Assembly (NCBI RefSeq): GCF_002379085.1
Contig: NZ_NBZW01000020.1
Location: 22,762-86,761 of the forward strand
Direction: 5' to 3'
DNA: 64,000 bases
Source: Polaromonas sp. AET17H-212
GTDB taxonomy: Bacteria > Pseudomonadota > Gammaproteobacteria > Burkholderiales > Burkholderiaceae_C
Shown here: positions 1 through 8,759 of the stretch, piece by piece
Numbering within the stretch: position 1 is the stretch's first letter
Layout of the letters: the number at the start of each line of letters is the position of its first letter
Translations under genes and position numbers: made by a program
The notes under the pieces: generated by a model
What the model saw: the letters and a program-made list of their open reading frames with translations, nothing else
Told to the model about the DNA's origin: nothing
Databases searched by the model: none

Positions 1-22
1 ATGACATGCCCGCTGGCACCGC

Positions 23-1009
23 TCAGGACAGGCGCGTCACGCCCGGCAGCTCGCAGGCGTAAATCGCGTTGCGCAAGGCGGCGATCGCTTCGTAACGGGT
101 GAAACTGCGGCGCCAGGCCAGCACCACACGCCGCGTCGGCACATGGCCCTCAAACGGCAGGTAGCGGATGTAGGAGGGCAACTCCGGCACTTCCCGGTTT
201 TTGGCTTTTGAAACGGCTTTGGCAGGCGCCGGCGGCAGCAGCAGTGCCTCCTTGGGCACGCTCAGCCGCGGCACCAGCGTCACCCCCATGCCGGCCGCGA
301 CCATATGTTTGATGGTCTCCAGCGACGAGCCTTCAAAACTTTTGCGTATGCCCTCGGCATTGCTCGAAAACCGGGCGAACTCGGGGCAGACCTCAAGGAC
401 ATGGTCGCGAAAGCAGTGCCCGGTGCCGAGCAGCAGCATGGTTTCTTTTTTCAGTTCTTCGGCGGTGATATTGCTGCGCGCGGCCAAGGGGTGGTTGCTC
501 GGCACGGCCGCCATGAACGGTTCGTCATACAGCGGCGCAATCGCCAGGTTGGTGTCGGGAAAAGGTTCGGCCAGGATGGCACAGTCGATCTCGCCGGTGC
601 GCAGCTCTTCGAGCAGCTTGACGGTGAAGTTTTCCTGCAGCATCAGCGGCATCTGCGGCGTGAGCGCAATCGCCTGGCGCACCAGGTCGGGCAGCAGGTA
701 GGGGCCGATGGTGTAGATCACGCCCAGCCGCAAGGCGCCGGCCAGCGGGTCCTTGCCGCGCTTGGCAATCTCGCGGATGCTGTCGGCCTGCTCCAGCACG
801 CTTTGCGCCTGGCGCACGATCTCTTCGCCCAGCGGCGTCACCGTGATCTCGTTGGCGTTGCGCTCGAACAGCTTGACCTGCAACTCTTCCTCGAGCTTCT
901 TGATCGCAACGCTCAAGGTCGGCTGCGACACATGGCAGGCCTCGGCGCCCCTGCCGAAGTGTTTCTCGCGGGCGACGGCCACGATGTACTTAAGCTCTGT
1001 GAGAGTCAT
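23..1009 (-). CDS. oxyR: OxyR, LysR-type peroxide-sensing regulator
   Basis: A 328-residue LysR-type activator. An N-terminal winged helix-turn-helix (about residues 1-60) is followed by the effector domain. The redox pair of OxyR is present with E. coli numbering: Cys199 in GTGHCF and Cys208 in LEVCPE, nine residues apart. In the family, H2O2 joins these cysteines and switches on katG, ahpC and dps type genes. The ATG overlaps the stop codon of a small upstream frame (ATGA) that itself begins with the same 12 residues, so the 5' end has been rebuilt. Codons 1-12 include ACT, ACA and CTT, which look less typical than the body of the gene. OxyR identity is secure; the start is the only uncertain part. 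Confidence 0.95.
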   Translation of the reverse strand: MTLTELKYIVAVAREKHFGRGAEACHVSQPTLSVAIKKLEEELQVKLFERNANEITVTPLGEEIVRQAQSVLEQADSIREIAKRGKDPLAGALRLGVIYTIGPYLLPDLVRQAIALTPQMPLMLQENFTVKLLEELRTGEIDCAILAEPFPDTNLAIAPLYDEPFMAAVPSNHPLAARSNITAEELKKETMLLLGTGHCFRDHVLEVCPEFARFSSNAEGIRKSFEGSSLETIKHMVAAGMGVTLVPRLSVPKEALLLPPAPAKAVSKAKNREVPELPSYIRYLPFEGHVPTRRVVLAWRRSFTRYEAIAALRNAIYACELPGVTRLS

Positions 1010-1146
1010 CCAGGTTCACCATTTCTGCAAGCGCCTGCGGCCATCGCCAACGATCTTGTCCGGGGGTCGACCCCCACAAGCGGGGCCCCTCGCCCTGTCC
1101 CTCCCAAGATCACGGCAACAATGTATTTGAGTTCGGTGAGCGTCAT
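1006..1146 (-). other. Displaced ancestral oxyR 5' end read as a 46-codon coupled leader ORF
   Basis: A 46-residue frame starts with MTLTELKYIVAV, exactly the first 12 residues of OxyR, then runs into unrelated sequence and stops at a TGA overlapping the ATG of full-length oxyR. Of the 12 codons shared with the downstream copy, 8 differ, all synonymously. The codons here (ACG, ACC, GTG) look native. I infer that this is the original oxyR start, cut off by an insertion that supplied a recoded replacement. Translation of this leader may now couple to oxyR. Confidence 0.6.
1052..1111. repeat. Palindrome-rich scar between the two oxyR starts
   Basis: The insert between the two copies is bounded by an inverted GATCTTG/CAAGATC pair (1052-1058 and 1105-1111). 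It contains the perfect palindromes GGGGGTCGACCCCC (1062-1075) and GGGGCCCC (1082-1089). It could be a recombination-site remnant or an RNA hairpin in the oxyR leader. I do not recognise it as a named element. Confidence 0.5.
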
Positions 1147-1217
1147 GGGCTTGATTGTCTGCTTTTTGCTTGGAGGGAAGCGGTGCCAGGTTTGCGATGA
1201 GCGCAGCGCGACCCTAT

Positions 1218-1553
1218 TCAAGCAACGATGGATTCCAGGCCCTTTTTGTCAATGAGCTGAAGCAGTTTGGCCGCTGCGCCACTGGGGTGCTTGCCTGAAC
1301 TGGGTGACTCCCACTTTTGAACGGCTGAAACGCTCACGTTCAAGATGGACGCCAGCACCGATTGGCTGACCTTTGCCCTTCCCACGCGAATGGCCGTGAC
1401 TTTTTCGGCGGTGTATTCGGGTGGACGCTGGCAGATGAGATTCATTTTTGCCATGTCTTGTTTCGAGATCAGTTCGTGCCCTTGCAGGGCCTGCGCCATC
1501 TCCATCATCTCGTCCAGAACGCGGTTCTTTTCAGTTGGTTTTTTATTTGCCAT
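1218..1553 (-). CDS. HigA-type helix-turn-helix antitoxin
   Basis: A 111-residue protein. The C-terminal half is a Cro/XRE helix-turn-helix (around VSQSVLASILNVSVSAVQKW) and the N-terminal half is charged. It is encoded directly after the RelE-like toxin with an 11-base overlap and has its own AGGAG ribosome site inside the toxin gene. Toxin-first order is typical of higBA loci. Its expected role is to bind and neutralise the toxin and repress the shared promoter. The family call rests on the fold and the gene pairing. Confidence 0.85.
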   Translation of the reverse strand: MANKKPTEKNRVLDEMMEMAQALQGHELISKQDMAKMNLICQRPPEYTAEKVTAIRVGRAKVSQSVLASILNVSVSAVQKWESPSSGKHPSGAAAKLLQLIDKKGLESIVA

Positions 1554-1920
1554 TACAAATCTCCTTCAGGATTTCAGCCGCAAGCAATTCATCAAGTTTT
1601 TGAGCGTCTGCAGCCTGCAGTCCAGACGCGATGATTTTCGTGGCTTCCACTTCCTTGTCCGAAAAATCAGACCCCGGCTGGCTCTTCTCACGCCCGGCCA
1701 GAAAGAAAATGGCGTCCTTGTGCTTCTTGGCCACCAGGGTACGGGTCGATCCACTTTTGCCCTGTCCGGGCACCGCCACGCGCTTCTTGCAAACCCCGCC
1801 ACCCAAATCCGCTTCAAACAAACCCTGCTCTATCTCGCTGGCGGCCTGGCAAAGCAGTAGATCGCTCACCACCTTGCGCGCCCAGCGGTCAAACGTCTTG
1901 GTTTTGAAGACACGTTTCAT
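1543..1920 (-). CDS. RelE/HigB-family toxin
   Basis: A 125-residue basic protein with the RelE-like pattern of the group often annotated as RelE toxin of higBA pairs: N-terminal FKTKTFDRWARK, central GGGVCKKRVAVPGQGKSG, then AIFFLAGREKSQ. Members are usually ribosome-dependent mRNA interferases. It is first in a two-gene operon with the antitoxin and is preceded by an operator-like palindrome. The locus lies in a lower-GC insertion between recG and oxyR. Activity is inferred, not shown. Confidence 0.85.
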   Translation of the reverse strand: MKRVFKTKTFDRWARKVVSDLLLCQAASEIEQGLFEADLGGGVCKKRVAVPGQGKSGSTRTLVAKKHKDAIFFLAGREKSQPGSDFSDKEVEATKIIASGLQAADAQKLDELLAAEILKEICNGK

Positions 1921-1937
1921 TGACGAATTTTAATCGC

Positions 1938-1958
1938 TTATAGCACCTGGTGCAATAG
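1938..1958 (-). promoter_or_regulatory. Operator-like palindrome upstream of the higBA pair
   Basis: An inverted repeat, GCACC-T-GGTGC with extending TAT/ATA flanks, lies about 20-35 bases upstream of the toxin ATG and next to an AT-rich TATAAG-like element on the minus strand. Position and symmetry suit an autorepression site for the antitoxin. Confidence 0.55.
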
Positions 1959-2411
1959 CCATTAAAAAATGTCATTGAGAACGGATGTTTCTGAATCAGA
2001 GCAGCCAGAAGGAGTGGGGAATCTGGCCAGACTAGAAACGACCTCGATAAGCTCAACCAGAGTTCTGGAAACGCTAGAAACTCAGTAGCAAATTACGCCC
2101 GCATCTAAAGGGCTAACAGCCGTTTTACGCCAAAACCCAAGGCTCCACTCAAATTCGGCCCGCCGCTACGGGCCATGTCAATTCACGCCATTGGTCATGG
2201 GTCGCAGCAATCAGTGCAAAAATCCGGTCACAATTTGCTCGGGCGGAAGGATGAAAATGACAAACCTGTGCCACCACTATCGGCCATCCCGGCCAACGCT
2301 TCAGTCCAACAAGGTTTATCTGCATCAGGAGCTGCTCCTGGTTTTTGTCAGCTTGGCCTCGCAATGGCTAAACAATATTTTTATACCTTTTACCCAACAC
2401 GGAACACCATC
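1959..2411. other. Lower-GC non-coding stretch between toxin-antitoxin pair and small genes
   Basis: About 450 bases without a convincing gene. It contains one degenerate copy of the family-I dispersed repeat (2073-2135). Possible ORFs on either strand here show no recognisable domain. Base composition is visibly more AT-rich than the core genes on either side, consistent with an inserted segment. Confidence 0.5.
2073..2135 (+). repeat. Family-I dispersed repeat (degenerate copy)
   Basis: Reads GCTAGAAACTCAGTAGCA, then ACGCCCGCATCTAAAGGGCT, then a TTTT-containing tail. It aligns by eye to the copies at 8691 and elsewhere: a split GCTA..TAGC palindrome, a TGCGCC core, an AGGGCT element, then T-rich sequence. 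Confidence 0.6.
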
Positions 2412-2756
2412 ATGAACTTCAAAGGACTCGCGGCCTGCGCAACGATCTTGATCTCGGTAGCATCAACCGCTCATAGTCAATCGATCTTGGAACAGTGCAG
2501 GGCATACGCTCGAGCGATTGAAGCAGTTGCGGAGGCACGTGACAATCTTGATGACCCGTCATGGGAGAAACTTGTTGATCGTCATCCAACTTTGAAGAAA
2601 AATGGGAAGAATGATCGAGCGGTTCTATACGCCCAGTTGATCAACCTTCGGGCCATCAACAAGAACGCTACACCTCTCGCTCTGAAGATGAATGCGTTTG
2701 AAAGCTGTCCAACAACATATATGTGCGCGCATCTCGGCGAAGGCTGTCCGAAATGA
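2412..2756 (+). CDS. Small secreted protein of unknown function
   Basis: A 114-residue protein with a clear Sec signal peptide (MNFKGLAACATILISVASTAHS) and four cysteines in the mature part (one near the new N terminus, three near the C terminus), suggesting a disulphide-bonded periplasmic protein. The ATG at 2412 is chosen because it places the signal peptide at the N terminus; the frame stays open further upstream. The next gene overlaps its stop by four bases (ATGA). No family is recognised. Codon use is less GC-biased than in the flanking core genes. Confidence 0.6.
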   Translation: MNFKGLAACATILISVASTAHSQSILEQCRAYARAIEAVAEARDNLDDPSWEKLVDRHPTLKKNGKNDRAVLYAQLINLRAINKNATPLALKMNAFESCPTTYMCAHLGEGCPK

Positions 2757-2974
2757 ACGCTCTGAATGAATCACCGATGACTACCATTCAAGCTGAAATT
2801 CCCGAGATTCCCCATGGGCATGGCCTGTCTTTTAAGAAGGGCGTTGCTGACGGACTACTGGAATGCCGTAACCACGAAGGAGCGCATCACGAAACTCATG
2901 CTGCAAGTTATCAACGTGGCCTTGCCGTGGGCGCCGAACTCATGCGCGAAATCGCTCGGGTAGTAAAGGCATGA
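2753..2974 (+). CDS. Small cytosolic protein of unknown function
   Basis: A 73-residue protein rich in His and Glu (HGHG near residue 24, EGAHHETHAAS in the middle), without signal peptide or membrane segment. Its ATG overlaps the stop of the preceding gene (ATGA), which argues for coupled translation and for both being real. The repeated GLSFKKGVADG / YQRGLAVGAELM pattern suggests a helical protein. Function unknown. Confidence 0.55.
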   Translation: MNALNESPMTTIQAEIPEIPHGHGLSFKKGVADGLLECRNHEGAHHETHAASYQRGLAVGAELMREIARVVKA

Positions 2975-3034
2975 ACCGCTCCCTCCAATGGATCACCTTC
3001 GGTTCCACGGGGCTTTAAAGTTAGCAATCCCAAC

Positions 3035-5164
3035 TCAAGCCTTCAAAAACTCCGCCTTCCCCCCCAGCCACCGCAAAATATGCCGATGCGCCAGCTCAGG
3101 GTATTTGTCCAACATCCCCGGCGCCAATGCCCGCGCCCAGGCCAGCAGCTCGGTATCCGTCGCCAGGTCCGCAAACCGCAGCAGCGGCGCGCCGGACTGC
3201 CGCGCACCCAGAAACTCCCCCGGCCCGCGGATCTCGAGATCGCGCCGGGCAATCTCGAAGCCGTCCTGCGTCTCCACCATGGCCTTGAGCCGGGCGCGCG
3301 CGGTTTCACCGAGGCGTGGCGCGTCCCCGGTCGAATACAGCAGCACACAGGCCGAGGCCGCAGCGCCGCGCCCGACCCGGCCGCGCAGCTGGTGCAGCTG
3401 GCTCAGACCAAAACGTTCGGCGTGTTCAATCACCATCAGCGAGGCATTGGGCACGTCCACGCCGACCTCGATGACCGTGGTGCTGACCAGCACGCCGAGC
3501 TGGCCGCTGGTGAACTGCGCCATCACCGCCTTTTTTTCGGCCGGCGGCATGCGTGAATGCAGCAGGCCGACCTGGGTGCCGGGCAAGGCGGCGCTCAGGG
3601 CTTCGTGCGTCTGCGTGGCGTTGATCAGGTCGACCGACTCGCTCTCTTCGATCAGCGGGCAGACCCAGTAGACCTGCCGGCCCTCGGCGAGCTGGCTGCG
3701 TATGCGCTCCACCACCTCGTCGCGCCGCACCTCGCTGACGACCTTGGTCACGATGGGCGTGCGGCCCGGTGGCAGTTCATCAATGGTGGAAACGTCGAGG
3801 TCGGCGTAATAACTCATGGCCAAGGTGCGCGGGATCGGTGTCGCCGTCATCATCAAGAGGTGCGGTTCTTCTCCGCCCTCGGTCATCTTGCTGCGCAGGG
3901 CCAGCCGCTGGGCGACGCCAAAGCGGTGCTGCTCGTCGATGATGGCCAGCGCCAGGTTTTTGAAAATCACCTTGTCCTGGATCACCGCATGGGTGCCGAC
4001 CACCAGGCCGGCCGCGCCGCTTTCAATCATGGCCAGGGCTTCGCGCCGCTCTTTCGCCTTCCGGCTGCCGGTGAGCCAGGCGGTCTGGATGCCCAGCGGT
4101 TCGAGCCAGCCGATCAGCTTGCGAAAGTGCTGCTCGGCCAGGATTTCGGTGGGCGCCATCAGCGCGCACTGCCAGCCGGCGTCCATGCAGCGCGCCGCGG
4201 ACAGCGCCGCCACCACGGTTTTGCCGGAGCCCACGTCGCCCTGCAGCAGGCGGTGCATGGGCACATGCCTGGTCAAATCGGCCGCGATCTCGCTGCCGAC
4301 GCGCTGCTGCGCGGCCGTCAGGCGAAACGGCAGGCGCTCCAACAACTGCTCCTGCAGCGTGCACTGCGGGCCATGCACAGGCGACCGCAACGGCGGCGCG
4401 CGCATGGCGGCGCGCACACGCCGCGCCTGCAACTGCGACAGCTGCTGGGCCAGCAGCTCCTCGGCCTTCAGGCGCTGCCAGGCCGGGTGGCTGCGGTCTT
4501 CCAGCGTGGCCAGCATCACGTCCGGCGTCGGGTGGTGCAAAAACTGTAGCGCCTCGCGCAGGCTGGACAAGGGCTGAGGCAGGTTTTTGCTTAAAAATTC
4601 GGCCGGCAGCGTTTCCGCCAGGTCGGCCCGGGCCAGCCCGCCGAGCACGGCCTTGCGCAAATAGGTCTGCGGCAAACCGGCCACCGTGGGGTACACCGGT
4701 GTCAGCGCGGTGGCGAGTTCGCCGCCGGCGGCGCGAAAACTCGGGTGCACCATCTCGCGGCCCACAAACCCGCCGCGGATCTCGCCGCGCACCCGCACGC
4801 GTGCACCGACGCTGAGGGTTTTCTGGTGCGCCGGGTAAAAGTTGATGAAGCGCAGCACGCAGGTGTCGCTGCCGTCGTCCACCGTCACGCGCAGCTGCCG
4901 GCGCGGGCGGAAGGCAATTTCGCTGTGCGTGACCTGGGCCTCGATCTGCACCATGTCACCGTCGCGCGCATCGGCCAGCCGGGTGATGCGGGTTTCGTCC
5001 TCGTAGCGCAGGGGCAGGTGCAGCGCCAAATCAATGTCGCGGCGCAGGCCCAGCTTTTCCAGCGCTTTCTGCGGCTGGGACTTGGGCGCTACCGCCGCGC
5101 CGGCGCCTGCCGCAGCAGCCGGCGCCTTGGGTGGAGAAGCAGCGGGGACAGACCGGGTCGGCAT
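3035..5164 (-). CDS. recG: ATP-dependent DNA helicase RecG
   Basis: A 709-residue superfamily 2 helicase that remodels stalled replication forks and Holliday junctions. An N-terminal wedge/OB region contains IEAQVTHSEIAFRPRRQL. Then come Walker A GDVGSGKT (about residue 305), the DEQH box in IIDEQHRFG (about 405), TATPIPRTLA, and motif VI-like QLRGRVGRG. An Ala/Pro-rich extension of about 30 residues precedes the conserved start, so the true start could be slightly internal. It is convergent with the small inserted genes and divergent from queA. The usual neighbour oxyR is displaced by the roughly 2-kb insertion. Confidence 0.97.
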   Translation of the reverse strand: MPTRSVPAASPPKAPAAAAGAGAAVAPKSQPQKALEKLGLRRDIDLALHLPLRYEDETRITRLADARDGDMVQIEAQVTHSEIAFRPRRQLRVTVDDGSDTCVLRFINFYPAHQKTLSVGARVRVRGEIRGGFVGREMVHPSFRAAGGELATALTPVYPTVAGLPQTYLRKAVLGGLARADLAETLPAEFLSKNLPQPLSSLREALQFLHHPTPDVMLATLEDRSHPAWQRLKAEELLAQQLSQLQARRVRAAMRAPPLRSPVHGPQCTLQEQLLERLPFRLTAAQQRVGSEIAADLTRHVPMHRLLQGDVGSGKTVVAALSAARCMDAGWQCALMAPTEILAEQHFRKLIGWLEPLGIQTAWLTGSRKAKERREALAMIESGAAGLVVGTHAVIQDKVIFKNLALAIIDEQHRFGVAQRLALRSKMTEGGEEPHLLMMTATPIPRTLAMSYYADLDVSTIDELPPGRTPIVTKVVSEVRRDEVVERIRSQLAEGRQVYWVCPLIEESESVDLINATQTHEALSAALPGTQVGLLHSRMPPAEKKAVMAQFTSGQLGVLVSTTVIEVGVDVPNASLMVIEHAERFGLSQLHQLRGRVGRGAAASACVLLYSTGDAPRLGETARARLKAMVETQDGFEIARRDLEIRGPGEFLGARQSGAPLLRFADLATDTELLAWARALAPGMLDKYPELAHRHILRWLGGKAEFLKA

Positions 5165-5420
5165 GGGACAATTGTGCCGTCAACCCGGAAACCACAGTTG
5201 ACCGCTTCCAAATTTCGAAAAAGCCGCTTGAATACCGTCATTCACCTTTTCGCTGACACTCATCTTGTGGATGACAGCGCTATGCACCCGATTGCGCCAC
5301 CCGCACAGCGCCATGCGGCGTTGCTCCGCCTTGTGGGCAATAGCCCACTGCGTTGTCGCGTCTTGCCTGGCACCGCGCGGGCAGCACACTCGGGCGCATC
5401 CAACCGCGGTTTCTAGGTTT

Positions 5421-6467
5421 ATGAAGACGCATTTCAGCCTCAGTGATTTTGATTTCACACTCCCCGACGAACTGATCGCCCAGCACCCGGCCGCCGAACG
5501 CAGCGCCTCGCGCCTGCTGGACGGGCGCAGCGACACCCCCGTGGACCGCCGTTTTACCGAGCTGCCCGACCTGCTGCAACCCGGCGACCTGCTGGTGCTC
5601 AATGACACCCAGGTCGTCAAGGCGCGGCTGTTCGGGCAGAAAAGCAGCGGCGGCCGGCTGGAACTGCTGATCGAGCGGGTGCTCTCGCCCACGCCGCAGG
5701 CCGGCCATGAAGTCGCCGCCCACATGAAGGTCAGCAAGAAGCCGTTGCCGGGCGCGGTGCTGCAGATGGACGGTGGCTTCACCGCCACGCTGCTGGGCCG
5801 CTGGCCCCACGAGGACGGACCGCTGTACCACTTCGCCCTGAGCAGCGATCCGTATGCGCTGATGGCCAGCCACGGCCATGTGCCGCTGCCGCCCTACATC
5901 ACCCACACCGACTCGGCCGTGGACGAGCAGCGCTACCAGACGGTGTTTGCCAAAAATCCGGGCGCGGTCGCCGCACCAACGGCCGCGCTGCATTTCGATG
6001 ACGCGGTGCTGGCCCGGCTGGAAGCCCGCGGCATCCAGCGCGTCAGCGTCACGCTGCATGTAGGCGCCGGTACTTTCCAGCCGGTCAAGACCGAAAACAT
6101 CGCCGACCACCAGATGCATTTCGAGCGCTTCGAGGTGCCGCCAGCGACGCTGCAGGCGATCCGGGACTGCAAGGCGCGCGGCGGCCGCGTGGTTGCGGTC
6201 GGCACCACCAGCGTGCGCGCCCTCGAGTCGGCAGCCAGATTCGGCCCCGGGTGCAAGGACACCAACATCTTCATCACGCCGGGCTTCGAGTTCCAGGTGG
6301 TGGACCTGCTGCTGACCAATTTTCACCTGCCCAAAAGCACCTTGATGATGCTGGTCAGCGCCTTTGCCGGCTATGAACACATCATGGCGCTGTACCGCCA
6401 CGCCATCGCCCAGCGTTACCGCTTTTTCAGCTACGGCGACGCCATGCTGCTGCAACGACGCCCCTGA
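5421..6467 (+). CDS. queA: S-adenosylmethionine:tRNA ribosyltransferase-isomerase
   Basis: A 348-residue enzyme that transfers and isomerises the ribosyl of SAM onto 7-aminomethyl-7-deazaguanine in tRNA, making epoxyqueuosine. Family signatures are [13 protein letters not shown] at the N terminus, [24 protein letters not shown], and the C-terminal [19 protein letters not shown]. The ATG at 5421 gives normal family length; the frame continues upstream without signature. tgt follows 12 bases later, the standard queuosine operon. Confidence 0.97.
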   Translation: MKTHFSLSDFDFTLPDELIAQHPAAERSASRLLDGRSDTPVDRRFTELPDLLQPGDLLVLNDTQVVKARLFGQKSSGGRLELLIERVLSPTPQAGHEVAAHMKVSKKPLPGAVLQMDGGFTATLLGRWPHEDGPLYHFALSSDPYALMASHGHVPLPPYITHTDSAVDEQRYQTVFAKNPGAVAAPTAALHFDDAVLARLEARGIQRVSVTLHVGAGTFQPVKTENIADHQMHFERFEVPPATLQAIRDCKARGGRVVAVGTTSVRALESAARFGPGCKDTNIFITPGFEFQVVDLLLTNFHLPKSTLMMLVSAFAGYEHIMALYRHAIAQRYRFFSYGDAMLLQRRP

Positions 6468-7643
<1,176 letters not shown>

Positions 7644-7677
7644 ACATTAACTGCAACACCACCACAAGGAAACCGTC

Positions 7678-8679
7678 ATGAAATACCGCCGCCTTGGAAA
7701 CAGCAACCTGAAGGTGTCCGTCCTGTGCCTGGGCACCATGATGTTCGGCGAGCAGACGCCGGACGACGAGGCGGCGCGCATCGTCGCCTCGGCCAACGAC
7801 CATGGCATCAATTTCATCGACACGGCCGACGTCTACAACGAAGGCAAGTCCGAAACCCTGCTCGGCAAACTGCTGGCCGGACAGCGCCCGCACTGGGTGC
7901 TGGCCAGCAAGCTGGGCAACCAGGCCGGCCCGGGCGTGAACCAGGGCCACTGCTCGCGCAGCTGGATCCTGCAGCAGACCGATGCCATCCTGGCGCGGCT
8001 GGGCACCGACTACCTCGACATCCTGTACCTGCACCGCGACTTCCACGGCGAAAACCTCGAGGAAGCGGTACGCGCGCTGGGCGACCTGATACGCAGCGGG
8101 AAAATTCGCAGCTTTGGCCTGTCCAACTTCCGCGGCTGGCGCATTGCCGAGATCATGCGCATCTGCGCGAGCACCGGCGTGCCGCAGCCAGTGGTCTGCC
8201 AGCCCTATTACAACCTGCTCAACCGTGGCCCCGAAGTCGAAATCCTGCCGGCCTGCGGCCACTACGGCCTGGGCGTCGTGCCCTACAGCCCGCTGGCGCG
8301 CGGCGTGCTCACCGGCAAGTACCCACCGGGCCAGCCGCCGGCCGAGGGCACACGCGCCGGCAGCGGCGACAAACGCATCCTGGAAACCGAGTTTCGCGAA
8401 GAGTCACTGGTGATCGCCCAGAAGATCAAGGCACGCTGCGAAGCCAAAGGCTGGGTGCCGGGGCAGTTTGCCGCCGCCTGGGTGCTGGCCAACCCGCTGG
8501 TCAGTTCGGTGATTGCCGGGCCACGCCTGCTCTCGCATCTGGAAGACGTCTATGGCGCGACCGACTTGGTGCTGGACAGCGACGACGAGGCCTTCATCGA
8601 TGAGCTGGTGATTCCGGGCCACGCCTCCAGCCACGGCTACAACGACCCGAGCTACCCCTTTTACGGCCGCCCGGTCTGA
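7678..8679 (+). CDS. Aldo/keto reductase
   Basis: A 333-residue NADP-type aldo/keto reductase. MKYRRLGNSNLKVSVLCLGT opens the barrel, INFIDTADVYNEGKSE carries the catalytic Asp/Tyr, VLASKLG the lysine, YLDILYLHRDF the conserved His, and a late VIAGPRLLSHLED closes the cofactor site. It resembles the YajO/YghZ-like cytosolic group; the natural substrate cannot be read from sequence. A good ribosome site (AAGGAAACC) precedes the ATG. A terminator-like repeat follows. Confidence 0.92.
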   Translation: MKYRRLGNSNLKVSVLCLGTMMFGEQTPDDEAARIVASANDHGINFIDTADVYNEGKSETLLGKLLAGQRPHWVLASKLGNQAGPGVNQGHCSRSWILQQTDAILARLGTDYLDILYLHRDFHGENLEEAVRALGDLIRSGKIRSFGLSNFRGWRIAEIMRICASTGVPQPVVCQPYYNLLNRGPEVEILPACGHYGLGVVPYSPLARGVLTGKYPPGQPPAEGTRAGSGDKRILETEFREESLVIAQKIKARCEAKGWVPGQFAAAWVLANPLVSSVIAGPRLLSHLEDVYGATDLVLDSDDEAFIDELVIPGHASSHGYNDPSYPFYGRPV

Positions 8680-8690
8680 GCCGAAAGACC

Positions 8691-8754
8691 GCTATTGAAT
8701 CAGTAGCTGCCTGCGCCCGTTGTATCAGGGCTGCAGGCAGTTTTTACTGAAAAT
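8691..8754 (+). repeat. Family-I dispersed repeat forming a terminator-like hairpin
   Basis: Reads GCTATTGAATCAGTAGCTGC followed by CTGCGCCC, a loop, and GGGCTGCAGGCAGTTTTT. The second part folds as CTGCCTG-c-GCCC against GGGC-TG-CAGGCAG, followed by five T. It lies between two convergent genes, so a dispersed repeat appears to serve as an intrinsic terminator for the aldo/keto reductase. Confidence 0.7.
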
Positions 8755-8759
8755 TCCGG

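Noticed and set aside
2149..2364. 71-codon minus-strand frame in the AT-richer segment near recG
   Set aside because: No clear ribosome site, signal or family; overlaps the leader of the small secreted protein gene.
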